Assembly: GCA_014529385.2 (NCBI GenBank)
Contig: CM043965.1
Coordinates: 59,678,433-59,742,432, forward strand
DNA length: 64,000 nucleotides
Direction of reading: 5' to 3'
DNA from: Adiantum capillus-veneris
Lineage: Eukaryota > Streptophyta > Polypodiopsida > Polypodiales > Pteridaceae
The position numbers were made by a program, and so were the translations under genes. The notes beneath the pieces were generated by a model, which was not told the DNA's origin, made no database searches, and worked only from the letters and a program-made list of their open reading frames with translations. Of this stretch, positions 1-12,645 are shown piece by piece; positions within the stretch are counted from its first letter, which is position 1, and each line of letters opens with the position of its first letter.

Positions 1-390
1 TAGGTTGGTGCTTTTGCATCTACTCGGTACTTACTTATATATGTACACAATGTTTATATTTTTTGAGATTGAGACAACAATGACTGTCAAGTGTATGTAC
101 TACCATCTCTATTGTTTTCACACTTCTACTAATTAGTATGCATATATTTGCCATTAAGCTGAAATAAGCTGCATGCTCTATTGTTGTGTTGTATTGTTGA
201 GAATCTCAATATAATCCAAACAATATGCTATTCATTTTAGGATTCTGTGGCCAGTTTCTCAATAATTATTCAAGAAAGCAAAGAATTGATATATACGATA
301 AGTAAAAGTCATGACTCGGATGATTGGATTCAAGCAGCACAAGCCATTCGATCAAAGCCTTTATGTTGTAAAGTTTGATGTAATAGCTGC
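1..390. other. Non-coding stretch, nothing recognised
   Basis: AT-rich sequence with no open frame that looks like a protein, no RNA gene and no repeat copy found elsewhere in the window. Confidence 0.5.
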
Positions 391-489
391 CTCTCAAGGC
401 TCCGCCTGGGCTTGAGATTGATCTGTAATTTTCTGTTCTCTTTCTAATACAATCACTCACAATTGTGAGTTTTGCCAAAAAAAAAAAAA
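391..489 (+). repeat. Retroposon 3' end-like repeat, copy 1 (ends in A-run)
   Basis: About 100 bases running from a CTCAAGGCTCCGCCTGGGC block through TAATACAATCACTC and ACAATTGTGAGTTTTGCC into a 13-base A run at 477-489. A second, diverged copy lies on the opposite strand at 2161-2250. Two orientations, a shared 3' end and a terminal A run suggest a SINE or LINE 3' end. No reverse transcriptase is present, so this is either a short retroposon or a severely 5'-truncated LINE. Confidence 0.5.
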
Positions 490-1987
490 GGATTTGTGGT
501 CTTGTGCTCTAGTGTATTTTCCAACTCTAAGATTATAGAGCTCAAACGAGTAGAGCCCTTCTTAAGGATGTCAAAGTTGATGCACACCTATGTTTAAGAT
601 TAAAGAGATCCCATACGCACATGCTTCCCTATAAGGCCTTTGTTAAAACAATTTGTATGAAATTTAACAATTGACATGCAATAGACAACACCTGTGAATG
701 GTGGATGCTCTCTTGAGGATCCATCGACGTTTGAAAACCCCCAACATGCGCCTATTGGAACTTTGGGTCAAAAAAGTAAAGAGTCTGCAAGCTCGACTAA
801 GGAGGTGTAGGATAGACCTGAGCCAATAGTTAACTCGTCCTTTGTGACACAGACATTCAATGGATCTCGCCATCTTGAACCGATTACAAGTGATATTCAT
901 TACGTAAAATTAGACCTCATCATCCACATTGTTAAGGTGAAGGGCAATAAAACAAGCACTAGCACAATTAGCGGGCTTAAGTAGAGGAAGAGATGACTTT
1001 GCTAGGTTCGTCTTGCGACAATTAGTTCTTGGTGCCGTGGCTTGGTAGTCAAAGGGATTGTTGTGACAAGGCTTCTCCTTGGTGGCAACCCCAAGTCAAT
1101 CTTGGCTCTTTGTTGTTTCTTGTGGTCCCCCGGTGGTTCCCATGTATGGCTTGAATGGTTTGGTGGGTTGTTGGTAGATGCCATGGTTTCATTACAACTT
1201 TTTTGTTTTTGTACAATCACTATTGCAAGTGTGGAAAAGAAAAGAAATGAATAAGCTCTTACTTTTTGATTGTTTTGCTTCAAAATGTATATGAAATAGT
1301 TACCAATCCACTCTAGATTATTATTTATACAAAATTTGAAGATTTTTTCACCAATAGTAGCTAAAAAAATCCCTGAAACTTTAAGAGAAACTTTGAAAAT
1401 GTTAAAATCAGAGTTTTGAGTAGAACGTTATGACAATTTCATATTTTACTAAGTTGAAGGCCAAAACTGGGGAAAAAAAAAAAAAACAACCACACTTTGA
1501 TACCATGTTGCAAAACAAAGGAAGAGAAGAGCCAATAGATTATATATAGGGATTACAAGTTTGAAGTTTGAAGTGTGTAGATTATTGACACTGGATGTAT
1601 ATATATGTAGACAGGACCTAGGATATATATATAGAGTAGCTATATATATAGCTCAGCACAATTTTCCCTCAATTCTAAGTACACACCGTATTGCTCATGC
1701 CTAGCATTTTCAAGGAGCTACCCAAGAATGTATATGCAAGACCAAGAGAATACATAAGAAGAGGGGAGGGGGGGATTGAAGAAACTCACATTAAAAAAAC
1801 TAGGGTTAGTCTTTTTGTGGAAAAACTTACAATTGTGAGTGATTGTATTATGACACTAAAAAGAACTAGGGTTAGTCTTATCCACCCAAATAATGGTCTA
1901 TAGTAGTGTAAGCTAAGGTAAGAAAATTTAAGCTCTAATACTTTTTAATGAGTAAATTTTTTGAAAACATTTCTCTCAATAACAAAA
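490..1987. other. Non-coding AT-rich stretch with dispersed short repeats
   Basis: No convincing gene. Bases 561-605 (AAGGATGTCAAAGTTGATGC and flank) recur with few changes at 10651-10695, and part of 515-550 recurs at 8740-8775, so fragments of dispersed repeats are present. TATATA-rich sequence lies at about 1590-1660. Short open frames on both strands show no family motif. Confidence 0.45.
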
Positions 1988-1988
1988 T

Positions 1989-1990
1989 GT

Positions 1991-2056
<66 letters not shown>
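1989..2056 (+). repeat. Compound (GT)n(GA)n microsatellite
   Basis: An uninterrupted GT dinucleotide run passes directly into a GA run of about 21 units. Simple repeat with no coding meaning. Confidence 0.95.
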
Positions 2057-2061
<5 letters not shown>

Positions 2062-2160
2062 TGATGAGTCCATGAAATGTGAGCCAATGAGGGAGAGAAG
2101 AGAGATAGAGAGAGGCACTAAATTAAAAACTTAAATGTCTCTTTTATACTCTTTCTTGTT

Positions 2161-2250
2161 TTGCAAAACTCACAATTTGGGAGTGAATTGTATTAAGCAC
2201 ATCATAAAATTACAAAACAACATCAAGCTCAGGCGGAGCTTGAGATGCTG
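2161..2250 (-). repeat. Retroposon 3' end-like repeat, copy 2
   Basis: Reverse-strand copy of the 391-489 repeat. It keeps the CTCAAGCTCCGCCTGAGC block, the TAATACAATTCACTC block and the AATTGTGAGTTTTGC end. It is more diverged and lacks a long A run. Confidence 0.5.
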
Positions 2251-3660
2251 AAGATTACAAGTTGAATATCTATCGTCTCTCATCGAGGCTTAACAAAATT
2301 GGCTAAATAGAGCAGGTGAACTATAGCTCTAAGGTTTTACTTATCGCAGGTTGACAACACGGCATGGGTAGCCCCAGACCGGTCTCCTAAGTCTTGCTTG
2401 CTTCCGAGCATATAGATCATCACGCCATTTTCTTGTATAATCTCTGAGAAGCTTGCCAAATCAGTATGTAGCATCTACTAAAAACATGCTACTAGTAGTC
2501 TCAAAGATTCACAGATTCGTAAGGAATCTTTGAGTCCTAAAGCCAAAAAAAAGGGGTTGTCGCCATTGTCCGTCTATGTAGCAAAACATAGCTCTGTCTC
2601 CCTCTCGGCCTTCACCCTCACACAACCACCTTGGCCTCGGACACAATAGGTTTGTCTCCCTCCCTCTATCTCCTACACCCACCATCTATTGTTCCATTCA
2701 CCATTCCTCGGTATCGTGACAACTTCCTTTCACTACAGCACCGCAAGGCCCCTCTTGGAATGTCCTTACACACGGGTAGTAGAGAGAGAAGAAAGAGAGT
2801 GCCACCTGCGTGTGCTTCTAGCTACAGCTCCACATGTAGCATCCTCTCTATAAAACCAAAGTGGGATGGCCCTACACAGAAATCATAGGGAGAGAGAGAG
2901 AGAGGGGGGGGGGGGGGGGGGGGGGCACTCCACCCTGGGCCTGCCCTATAGAGGAATGAGTGAGTGAGAGAGAGAGAGATAGGCTAGCGCTATAGCTCGG
3001 GTCCCCCTTACACAGGGACATGAAGAAAAGAGAGAGTCTCTGCGCATCTTGGCCCTGCACGTCTCATCCACCTGACACACTCCAAATCCAAAAAATCTAC
3101 CTCCCGCTCTCTCCTCAACGTGCAACCTTCCCTCTTTTTCCCTTCAAAGGCATGGTGGCATCTGCGCTTGATTCCACTTACTAGATCTCAAAAGAAAAAT
3201 TGAGCACACTTACTTAAAATTCCACAAACAATTCTCAAAAATAAATAATTACTTAGAGAATTTAAAAACACGTGTCAAAAAAAATATCGAGAAATTGAAT
3301 ATATTTGAAGGCTTTTAGACTAGATTGCTTAAAAGAATTTAAAATTTTTCCCTTCAAATTCAAATTGTATATTTCAAATATTGTAACATAGAACTAGGTC
3401 TTTGTAGTGCTAGCCACAAGATGCAAGGTGGGAGTTGGACGTAGCACCTTGGATGCCTAGTGGTAAAGACTTGGGGGGACCGGCCCCAACCTTGTGATTT
3501 TTAGTGGTCTTCTTTGAGCAGTCTTGTGCATGGCACTGTGTGATTTTGTCAAGTTGACAAGGAATGCCTGACAATTTATTTATGCACTATCAGACATAGC
3601 CGCACTGTATGAGAGTATCCACGTTATAACGACACCAACCACTAGCATTAAGAAATTTTA
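2251..3660. other. Non-coding stretch with low-complexity tracts
   Basis: No gene recognised. It contains short GA tracts (2890-2903, 2965-2980), a poly-G tract annotated separately, and AT-rich DNA from about 3200 to 3420. Confidence 0.45.
2904..2925 (+). repeat. 22-base poly-G tract
   Basis: A GA microsatellite runs straight into 22 consecutive G on the + strand. A run this long could form a G-quadruplex and is prone to sequencing or assembly error, so its exact length should be treated cautiously. Confidence 0.9.
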
Positions 3661-4632
3661 TCTAGCCACTAGTAAAACGGCGCCGCCTTCGGCGGCGTCA
3701 TGCCCTCTCTTACCCTCTTACGTGGGGCTGAGGATCTTGGCTTTGCTCATAAGTGGAGCTTGCAAGTGCTCCGTGTCTCCGTGAGTGCATTGCTTTGATC
3801 ACATATCCATTAACCCCCTACCTCACTCTGGCGGCACACACATTGCCCACCCTCATCTCCAGTGTTGGCCAGCTATCATAGCATCTCTTGCCCACCCTCT
3901 CAAACACACCTATATTGCCTCCACGTCCTCCTTGCCTGAGTTTTGCTCTGCGCTCGCAGCCTTTGCTAGTTGAGAAAACATCCACCTGCTCCTATGCTTC
4001 AGATCTGCCACTTTTTGTACTTGCCGCATCTGTAGCTCACCATAGCTACCACCCTGTCCCCGCCTTGCTTTGATCACATGCTTACCACTGTACCGACTTA
4101 CCCTTACTTGTTAAGAATGGCTTCAAGTTGTCACAACCGTGTTGCAAAAGTACTTGGTAGTGGCACATTAGATAATGGGGGTGGGAGTTGTAGAACCTAT
4201 GGCAGTTTGGGAGGGGAGAGTACCCAATAATCAACTGTATGTAGCAAGGCCGTGTGGAAGGAAGCACAATGCCTTCAGGCTATGGCTATACAGGGGGAGA
4301 GAGGATCGGATACCAGGGAAATAGTGGATAAGAGAGGAATAGTGGTGTCAACCTTATCTTTAGAGGCCATCTTCTTAGTTTGAGGTTGAATTCAAATTCT
4401 CCCAACGGCACTGGCATGGTTGTGGCACTGCTCTAAATTCTCGTGGGCTCTTATTCTCCCAACGGCACAGGCATGGGCCGCCACAAAACTTGAAGGCATT
4501 GGTGGTGGCATTGCTCTTTTTGTACCTGCCGCATCTGCAGCTCACCATAGCAAATTGTTGTGGGCCCCCAATGGCCCCTTTTTATTGTTCGTAGCCTTCA
4601 CCTCACAGCTATAAACACATGGCAAAGCTCTC

Positions 4633-4760
<128 letters not shown>

Positions 4761-4961
4761 CATTCCCCCATTTTTTCTCACTGAGTGCGTTGAGTGCAGG
4801 GCACGGTGTCGAAACTGGTCGGAGTGAGGAGGCAATGACATGTGTCCGGAGGAGGGAGCTGGAAAAATAGATTCCACCCAAAAATAGAGTCCCTCATGTC
4901 CTGTAGGATGTGCGTGAACTTTGAAGGTTGAAGCAAGAGGGAGAAATGGAGCAGGCCCGTA

Positions 4962-5757
4962 CTGGCACAAAGACACCGGCTCACTGAGATCCACCCGGCC
5001 TCTTCCCTATAGCGTGCACGCGATCTCAGTTGGAAGCTTCAAAGTCTCTATTGTGCAAATCTGAGACAAACGCCATGTCGTACTGATTTGATATCTGATC
5101 GAAAGAGGAGATGACCATTCTCAATGATTTTCTTTGATCCATGCCCGTATTGATTTAGAGACAGCAATCGCCTAGCTATGGCCGAGTCCGCCCTCAGGAC
5201 TTGGAGAGCTGGGGACCGCTAGAGTGCTGGCACAAAGACATCGGCTCACTGAGATCCACCCCGCCTCTTCCCTATAGCCTACATGCACTACTCTCAGTTG
5301 GAAGCTTCGAGGGCTCTATTTTGCAAATCTGAGACAAACTCCATGTCGTACTGATTTGATCTCTGATCGAAAGAGGAGATGACCATTCTCAATGCTTTGC
5401 TTTGATCCATGCCCGTATTGATTTAGAGACAGCAATCGCCTAGCTCTGGTCGAGTCCGCCCTCGGGACTTGGAGAGTTGGGGACCGCTAGAGTGCTGGCA
5501 CAAAGACACCGGCTCACTAAGATCCACCCGGCCTCTTCCCTATACTGTGCATGCATTGCTCTCAGCTGGAAGCTTCGAAGGCTCTATTTTGCAAATCTGA
5601 GACAAACGCCATGTCGTATTGATTTGATCTCTGATCGGAAGAGGAGATGGCCACTCGCAATGCTTTGCTTGGATCCCGGCCCGTATTGATTTAGAGACAG
5701 CAACCACCAAGCTGTGGCCCTCGGGACTTGGATGGTTGGGGATCGCTGAAGTGCCGC
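4962..5757 (+). repeat. Tandem repeat, three copies of about 266 bp
   Basis: Each copy begins CTGGCACAAAGACA (4962, 5227, 5495) and runs through GAGATCCACC, GGAAGCTTC, TTGATCTCTGATCG and GGGGACCGCTAG-type blocks. The periods are 265 and 268 bases. The copies differ by scattered substitutions. The third copy ends where a CAGTGTTCGGG terminus begins at 5761. No coding function is apparent. Confidence 0.9.
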
Positions 5758-5760
5758 GTG

Positions 5761-5840
5761 CAGTGTTCGGGTAAAATGTGTATTAACTTAATATCGCACG
5801 GTTTTCAATTTCAAAAATATTGTGCCGTTTTCAACTCGAA
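5761..5840 (+). mobile_element. Fragment related to the hAT-type MITE at 6897-7113 (left terminus)
   Basis: The sequence begins CAGTGTTCGGGTAAAATGTG and continues through ATCGCACGGTTTTCAATTTC. That is the reverse complement, with few changes, of the right end of the MITE at 7055-7113. A second degraded piece of the same terminus (GGAAAAATGTGTCTCAAG) lies at about 5935-5955. No matching 8-bp duplication was found, so this is a relic or a nested copy. Confidence 0.6.
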
Positions 5841-5854
5841 TCATCTAATGTACA

Positions 5855-5860
<6 letters not shown>

Positions 5861-5909
<49 letters not shown>
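5861..5909 (+). repeat. (CT)n microsatellite
   Basis: CT run of about 24 units inside the MITE-related relic. Confidence 0.95.
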
Positions 5910-5913
<4 letters not shown>

Positions 5914-6423
5914 ATCACCCGCGAGCAATGTTTTGGAAAAATGTGTCTCAAGTTAATATCGTGTCATTCTTAATTTCAAAATGTCATTTAAGAGCAAGAG
6001 GAAAAGGATAAATTCTACCCCAAAATATTGAAAAATAATGAAAACATATCATAATTTGCTAAAATTTCCTCTTGGTAGATTCTAGGAAAACTGCCTGCGC
6101 GTGATTTTTTCTCTCTCTCTTCGCATGTCGCCCTATTAAGTGTAAGCAGCAGTGCTCGATAAAAACCTAGGTGTAGTGTAATCCCACCTACAAATATTGA
6201 AATCTACCTCTAAATTTTATTTTTGAAAGTGGGCAAACCTACAAAAATTTGAAAAATTTAGTGTAATTTGGTGAAAAAACCTTCAAATTTTGTCAATTTA
6301 CCTATGTTGTTTCATATATGAGGTTTGCCAAGTTTTTGGAAAAAAAAAAATCGAGCACTGGTAAGTAGGCGGCAGCTTCTCTCTCTCTCTCAGGTAGTGG
6401 GACTCGGGAGGCCTAGAAGGCTG

Positions 6424-6426
<3 letters not shown>

Positions 6427-6469
<43 letters not shown>
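6427..6469 (+). repeat. (CT)n microsatellite
   Basis: CT run of about 21 units. A shorter CT tract lies just upstream at about 6378-6391. Confidence 0.95.
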
Positions 6470-6471
<2 letters not shown>

Positions 6472-6681
6472 GCAAAGATGAGGAGCGGTTTGGGGGAATG
6501 CTGTCAGCATTCAACGCATGCATTCGTCCCTCTATCAAACTCTCTCTTCGTGCAGTCGTTGTCCACTGCCGGGCACCACAACACACCAGACGGAAGGAAC
6601 TGCTACTTCTGGCCGATTTGACGGCTTCCCTATTGTGAGCTCCAGGCTCCAACAACAGCCAGCTTTCTAAGCTTCGAACAC

Positions 6682-6682
6682 A

Positions 6683-6742
<60 letters not shown>
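6682..6742 (+). repeat. (CT)n microsatellite
   Basis: CT run of about 30 units following CACACA. Confidence 0.95.
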
Positions 6743-6746
<4 letters not shown>

Positions 6747-6896
6747 CGCTCAGACCACACTGTTTGCGAGCGTCGGAGTGAGGAGGTTTGGACACGTGTC
6801 CGAGGGGAGGGGCCGGAATCCCTTCCCCCATTATCTATTAGTATAGATACCTTACATAAAGTTTTGGAGTTACTATGACTTAAAGGTCAATAGAGG

Positions 6897-7113
6897 CAGT
6901 GTTCGGGAAAAATCATTCTTCTAAACATATAAACTTCCTTCCCATGAATTTTCCAAGAGGAAATTTTAGAAAATTAGGTTTATTTTTTGGGTTTTTACAC
7001 TAGTTTTTTCTATTTTGGGATGGAATTTCTCCTTTTCTCCATGCCCTCAACCGGCATATTTGAAATTGAAAACGGCACGATATTAAGCTGAGACACATTT
7101 TTCCCGAACACTG
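6897..7113. mobile_element. Complete 217-bp hAT-type MITE with perfect 8-bp target duplication
   Basis: The left terminus is CAGTGTTCGGGAAAAAT and the right terminus is its exact reverse complement, ATTTTTCCCGAACACTG. The element is flanked on both sides by the same eight bases, AATAGAGG (6889-6896 and 7114-7121). Terminal inverted repeats starting CAG with 8-bp target duplications are the signature of hAT superfamily DNA transposons. At 217 bp it has no coding capacity and must have been moved in trans. The perfect duplication suggests a fairly recent insertion. The related terminus at 5761 shows the family has other copies. Confidence 0.9.
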
Positions 7114-7121
7114 AATAGAGG

Positions 7122-7560
7122 TGTGTGATTTTGTTTTTGGGCCCATAAAAAGTGAGGTATCTTAATGGGTCGATTCAGCCATACATTAGTTAATTAACTA
7201 CCAAGATTCCAACAAAGGCTTAATTTTTAAAAGCAACAGACAGATGGAGCCGATGCACACGCTCGCATCCTGTCCCAACCCGCTCCGCCTTGCAATCTTG
7301 CAACCTTGAAGATCGACTGCAGCCCCTCTACTCGTACCTTCCCCTCGATTACCAGCTCATGGCGAAAACCACCTGTAAACAACTCCACCCTTCCCTCAAC
7401 CCTGCTGGTTGCTCTCCTCTCCATTAGGATCGACTGCTCGACCCTGTCGTTGGCTCGATCTCTCCCACCATTGCTTTACCTGCAGTCGAATGCCATGCAC
7501 GGTCCGTGCGGAGTTTAGTGCAATGAGCATCCTTAGCTCTGCGCTGCGCAAACATCGTGC

Positions 7561-7631
<71 letters not shown>

Positions 7632-9219
7632 TGCTATCCCTGCGTTGGTAACCAGCATCTGCTTGCAGCCTCGTTTCGTCCTTGGCTCGCTTTGCAATTT
7701 CATGCATGCACATGTCATCCACTACGCCACGTTCATCGTTGGCTGCACTCCACGACAGGCACAACTCTTCCCACCTCCCAAAAAAAATATCATAGCATTG
7801 ACACGCGCCATCTGTCCCTCTCCCTCTCCACATCACTCAACCTTCCTTTTGCTTTGTTTTTTGAAGGGTATCTCCTGGGATACCCTCTAATTTGTCCTGC
7901 TTACAAAATTGAGGCAACATATTTCACAATTGTAAGTGAAAATGATACATTACCTCAGCAAAGAAAAGAATGTACAATGAACCTACAACACTACATGTGC
8001 TTTTAGGAGACAACATTTTCACAAAAGGGGTGTACAATTCATCAACATGAGCCACTAATCTAATCTATATCTATCCATACTATATATGAAGCAGCTTAAA
8101 AGTGGAGAGATCCTCCGCCTGTCACATTTTGCTTCCTTTCAAAGACAACTTTCAAAAAACATTTAATTGAAAATACAAAAGTGAAGATTAAATATGTGGC
8201 TCTAATTTTCGAAGCAGGTCACGTTAACTAGAATCTTGCAAGATACGTTGTGATTTAGCAGGATGTGAAAACAAAAAATAGGGCCGAGGGCGATGTGGCA
8301 TGTCAGTACCCATGGTCGGCGTGGAGGCAGATGCATCACAGGATGGTACGATGCTGCCAGATGTTCATGCTGAGCATTTCTTGTCCTCCTCGGATTGTCG
8401 CATAGGCGAAGAGTGTTGGGTTTCATAGTACGGCACTGTAACCTGAGAGGCACAATTGGAGAGGCCCACTGCAGTGCTACGCAGTGTCCTCCTCACACTG
8501 TCGCACAGGCGGAGAGTCCTTGGTTGCACAGCGCTGCGCCGTAACCAGAGAGGCGTAATCTATGGGAACGCCATGGGAGCGGACTTTTCCTCCGAAGAAC
8601 AACCTCGACAGTGAATCTTCTCGCTTAATAAATTAACGAGATGCAATGTAGACCCAATATATATCTCCTTCATACACATGGTGGTTCCTCGCTCTAACTC
8701 TTTTATACTCTCTTAAAACATCACAAACCCACAATTTGTATGCCCTACCATATTTTCCAACTCCACGGAATAGAGCTCAAACAAAAAATACATACTCGTT
8801 TGCCTCGCCCTTTTTGGCCTGCCCAAAGGACAAAGGCTATAGAGATGACTTCTCTTTTTGCTGACTAAAATAGGAATAAAATTGAGTTGTATTTTCAAGT
8901 ATTTTTTGATAGACTTAAAACGTTGATTGGTTAAAATAAGATAGTGGACACTCATTGAAATGAAGAGTGTGTAAATCTAATGATGGACATGTCTGGAGTT
9001 TTGAAAAATGAAATGAACGCTCATATAGACATATAAAAAAAAGATTTTGTGTTGTCCAATGACATATAAAGCATGAAACGTTGACAGTCTTATATGTTAA
9101 ATAAATGATAAAGCTTAGAGGCTCCACAAATCCCAGGAGTCACTTTTTCATTTTGAAATTTGAGAAGTTCTTTTACCCATCTTTTCATTTTGAGAATTTC
9201 ATTCACGGTTGAAACTTGA
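7122..9219. other. Non-coding stretch
   Basis: No gene recognised. The stretch holds one long GA microsatellite (annotated separately). It also contains a partly duplicated block at about 8390-8560 (CGCA(T/C)AGGCG.AGAGT and CTGTAACC.GAGAGGC twice) and AT-rich DNA from 8700 onward. Confidence 0.45.
7563..7627 (+). repeat. (GA)n microsatellite
   Basis: GA run of about 32 units, opposite in strand sense to the CT runs just upstream. Confidence 0.95.
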
Positions 9220-10237
9220 GGTAATAACTAAAGTTGTCATTTTTGTTGGTTAAAACTTTATGGAAGGAATTTATCCTTTAGAGCTTTAATCTTTAAACTT
9301 TTTTTTTTGAGATTTTAAAGCTAACCCAATGAGGAACTATAAATTTTTTTTATTAGAAGGTAAAAATTTAAATTAAAGAAAGTGAAAATGTTACATGGAT
9401 CCACAGGTAGAGGGAGGGTCACCCCGACACGTTAGAGTTTTAGGACTTACTAACTTAGAACTTTAAAGCTTTTAAAGTGGGATTTACAACTTAAGGATCT
9501 ACAGTTTTAATTTGTAAAAGACGCTTTAAAGCTTAAAATTGTAGAATTTTTAAAGTGGGGTGTAGAGCATAGGGATCTAAAGCTTAGGGTGTAGAGCTTT
9601 AGGATGCTTTTTTAATTCAATTCACTATGCTTATGTTTTTTCTAAAAGCTTAGAGATGTAGAGATCTTAAAGTGGGATCTAGCCTCAGAACAAGGCCTAA
9701 AATTGACGCTTTTTTTTGTCAAGGGTTAGGTAATAACTAAAGTTGTCATTTTTGTTGGTTAAAACTTTATGGAAGGAATTTATCCTTTAGAGCTTTAATC
9801 TTTAAACTTTTTTTTTAAAAGATTTTAAAGCTAATCCAATGAGGAACTAGAGTTTTTTTTAATTAGAAGGTAAAAATTTGAATTAAAGAAAGTGAAAATG
9901 TTACATGGATCCACAGGTAGGGGAAGGGTCACTCCGAGACGTTAGAGTTTTAAGGCTTACTAACTTAGAACTTTAAAGCTTTTAAAGTGGGATTTACAAC
10001 TTAAGGATCTACAGTTTTAATTTGTAAAAGACGCTCTAGAGCTTAAAAATGTAGAATTTTTAAAGTGGGGTGTAGAGCATAGGAATCTAAAGCTTAGGGT
10101 GTAGAGCTTAAGGGTGCTTTTTTAATTCAATTCACTATGTTTATGTTTTTTTTTTAAAGCTTAGAGTCGTAGAGATTTTAAAGTGGGATCTAGCTTTAGA
10201 TCAAGGCCTAAAATTGACGCTTTTTTTTGTCAAGGGC
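9220..10237 (+). repeat. Tandem duplication, two copies of about 509 bp
   Basis: Copy 1 starts GGTAATAACTAAAGTTGTCA at 9220 and copy 2 starts with the same bases at 9729. The copies match closely through to the GACGCTTTTTTTTGTCAAGGG end of each unit. Inside each unit, AAAGCTTAGGGTGTAGAGC-like phrases also recur, so shorter internal repetition is present. No coding potential seen. Confidence 0.9.
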
Positions 10238-10870
10238 TATTTTGCCTATCAAAACATGTGCTTTAAAAAAAACTCATGTCATTTGACATGCTAGAATCTC
10301 AAAATTGCCTATCATTTTTTGTGTTTATATCTTTAAGTTAACGATATATATAGAAAATTATATAAATTGATTGCATTACACAAAGCATATGAAAGGGTAC
10401 TTAAAAATTTGCATTTCAAGAAGAAAATTTTATCAGGCCTGGCATGATTCCATACATTATGTTTGTGTTTATCCTATCAAAACACCACTTTGATACTCTT
10501 CAATCCTTCATCGCGGTCAACATTTATGATGTAATCTGTAAATCATTTTTTATATGGATCAATATGATTACCATTCTAGTAGTTTTTTGTTTCACTTTTT
10601 TGTTCTTTATTAGTTTCTTTAATTTGGCAGGCCTTGTGATTTTATCACTTGTTAAGGATGTCAAAGTGGATGCACACCTATGTTAAAGATTGAAAAAAGC
10701 CCAAACTTTAATAGCTTAAATAATTTGTTTATTGTGGGCTAAATTTATAATAGATTTTAGGAGACTCCATTCCACTTTTTGGATCTCTAAGTAATGCGTG
10801 TATAGGAGCATGATGCAAACATATAAATAATTGGAAATTTCAAAGGGCAATGGCCATGTAACTTTAGAAT
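10238..10870. other. Non-coding stretch
   Basis: AT-rich with no recognisable gene. It carries at 10651-10695 the dispersed repeat seen at 561-605. Confidence 0.45.
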
Positions 10871-10871
10871 G

Positions 10872-11869
10872 ACTAGTATGGCCGACCGCCTCTGGCGGCC
10901 TCTCTCTCGCTCCCCCCCGTCCCTTTTTATCTGCATCAACAACCTCTCTCTCTCTTTCTTGTCGCCAGGTGGTTGTGGAGGACGAAACTCCTCTCCCTAG
11001 TACAACGATGCCGCCTTCAACATTGAGTTTAGTGTAAAGACACCTACAAATTCTGAGATTTACCTCTCAAATTTAAATTATAATGTGAGGAAACCTACAA
11101 ACTTTAGAGAAATTTAGTGCAAAAATTTTCAAATTTAGTCAATTTACCTTTTCCCAAATTCTTGACACCAAAATAATCCTTCAACACCTAATGAGCTTTC
11201 TCTTAAGAGAATTTTGGAGAAAGGAGGAGTGCTAGAAAAAACTGGGTCCAATGTATTTTAATAAGCTAAAATTGCAAAATCTTGGTTAAATTTTGAGCTT
11301 TCCTTTAAGAGAACCGAGAAATTTATGCATTTTTAGTGTAACTGCCGGCAAAAGCCTGACCTAAAGAATTTCAAGTTTGCCCTTATTTTTGTCAGTTAGG
11401 GAAAATGTATACAACGGTGCCGCCTTCGGCATTGGGTTTACTGTAATCCCACCTACAAATTCTGAGATTTACCTCTCAAGTTTGAATTAGAATGTGAGGA
11501 AACCTACAAATTTTAAAAAAAATTATTGCAAAAATTTTCAAATTTAATCAATTTACCTTTTCGCAAGTTCTTCACACCAAAATAATCCTTCGATACCTAA
11601 TGAGCTTTCTCTTAAGGGAATTTTGGAGAAAGGAGGAGTGCTAGAAAAACTAGGTCCAATGTATTTTAATTAGCTAAAATTCCAAAAACATCCTGGTTAG
11701 ATTTTGAGCTTGCCTTTAAGAGAACCAAGAAATTTACGCATGTTTTAGTGTAATTGCCGGTAAAAGCCCAACCTAAAGAATTTCAAGTTTGCCCTTATTT
11801 TCGCCAGTTAGGGAAAATGTATGTGTCTAACCTTCGTGTTGACCTGCAACAACCGTATATGCCATACAT

Positions 11870-11921
<52 letters not shown>

Positions 11922-12158
11922 CCTCACCTTCTCTCCTTATGTGTGTGTGTGTGTGTGTGTACGCAGGAGTCAAGAGGAAGGGGCCGAAGGGCAGTAGACT
12001 CTCTTATAGAAGAAGAACGTAGGAGTCAGGAGGAAGGGGCCAAAGGGCAGTTGTAAACCTACAGTGATGTCTCTCTCTCTCTCTCTCTCTCTCTCTAAGC
12101 GATGGCGTAGTGCCTCTTTAGACATGCAGCGATGGCGTACTTCCTACAAGTGGGCTAT

Positions 12159-12220
<62 letters not shown>

Positions 12221-12390
12221 TCACACACACACACACACACACGAACAAACGCAGAGCTTTGCACATAGACCGAAACAGAAAATGTGGAGCTTCCACTGTC
12301 GCCATATGCAGGCGCGTACAAAAAGATGGAACCGCTATACCTCTCTCTTCCTCTCTCTCTCTCTTTATATATATATGCATCAATTGGAAT

Positions 12391-12454
<64 letters not shown>

Positions 12455-12562
12455 TTATCTATCTATCTCTGCGTTCGCACGTTGTCTCGCCTTGCTGTAG
12501 GGCACACTGACTGGATCAAGGAGAGTATGCCAGAATCCCTTCCCCCATTATAATATATAGAT
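10872..12562 (+). mobile_element. Second probable element with GC hairpin head and CCCTTCCCCCATTAT tail
   Basis: The left end is CTAGTATGGCCGA with a hairpin (CCGCC, TCT loop, GGCGG; 10886-10898). The right end is CAGAATCCCTTCCCCCATTA followed by TAATATATAGAT. This is the same plan as at 3669-6848. The interior is the 409-bp duplication followed by CT, GT and CA microsatellites. The shared ends with unrelated interiors are the argument for a transposable unit. Confidence 0.35.
11003..11820 (+). repeat. Tandem duplication, two copies of about 409 bp
   Basis: Copies start at 11003 and 11412 and align through CACCTACAAATTCTGAG, CTAATGAGCTTTCTCTTAAG and TTGCCCTTATTTT. Copy 2 begins with a hairpin (TGCCG, CCTT loop, CGGCA; 11418-11431) that is mutated in copy 1. 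A diverged relative of the same sequence is visible at about 6170-6300. Non-coding. Confidence 0.88.
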
Positions 12563-12598
12563 CGGCCTTTTGAAGACATCAATATATCATTTCATCTA

Positions 12599-12629
<31 letters not shown>

Positions 12630-12645
12630 ATCCTTGTGTCTCTTC

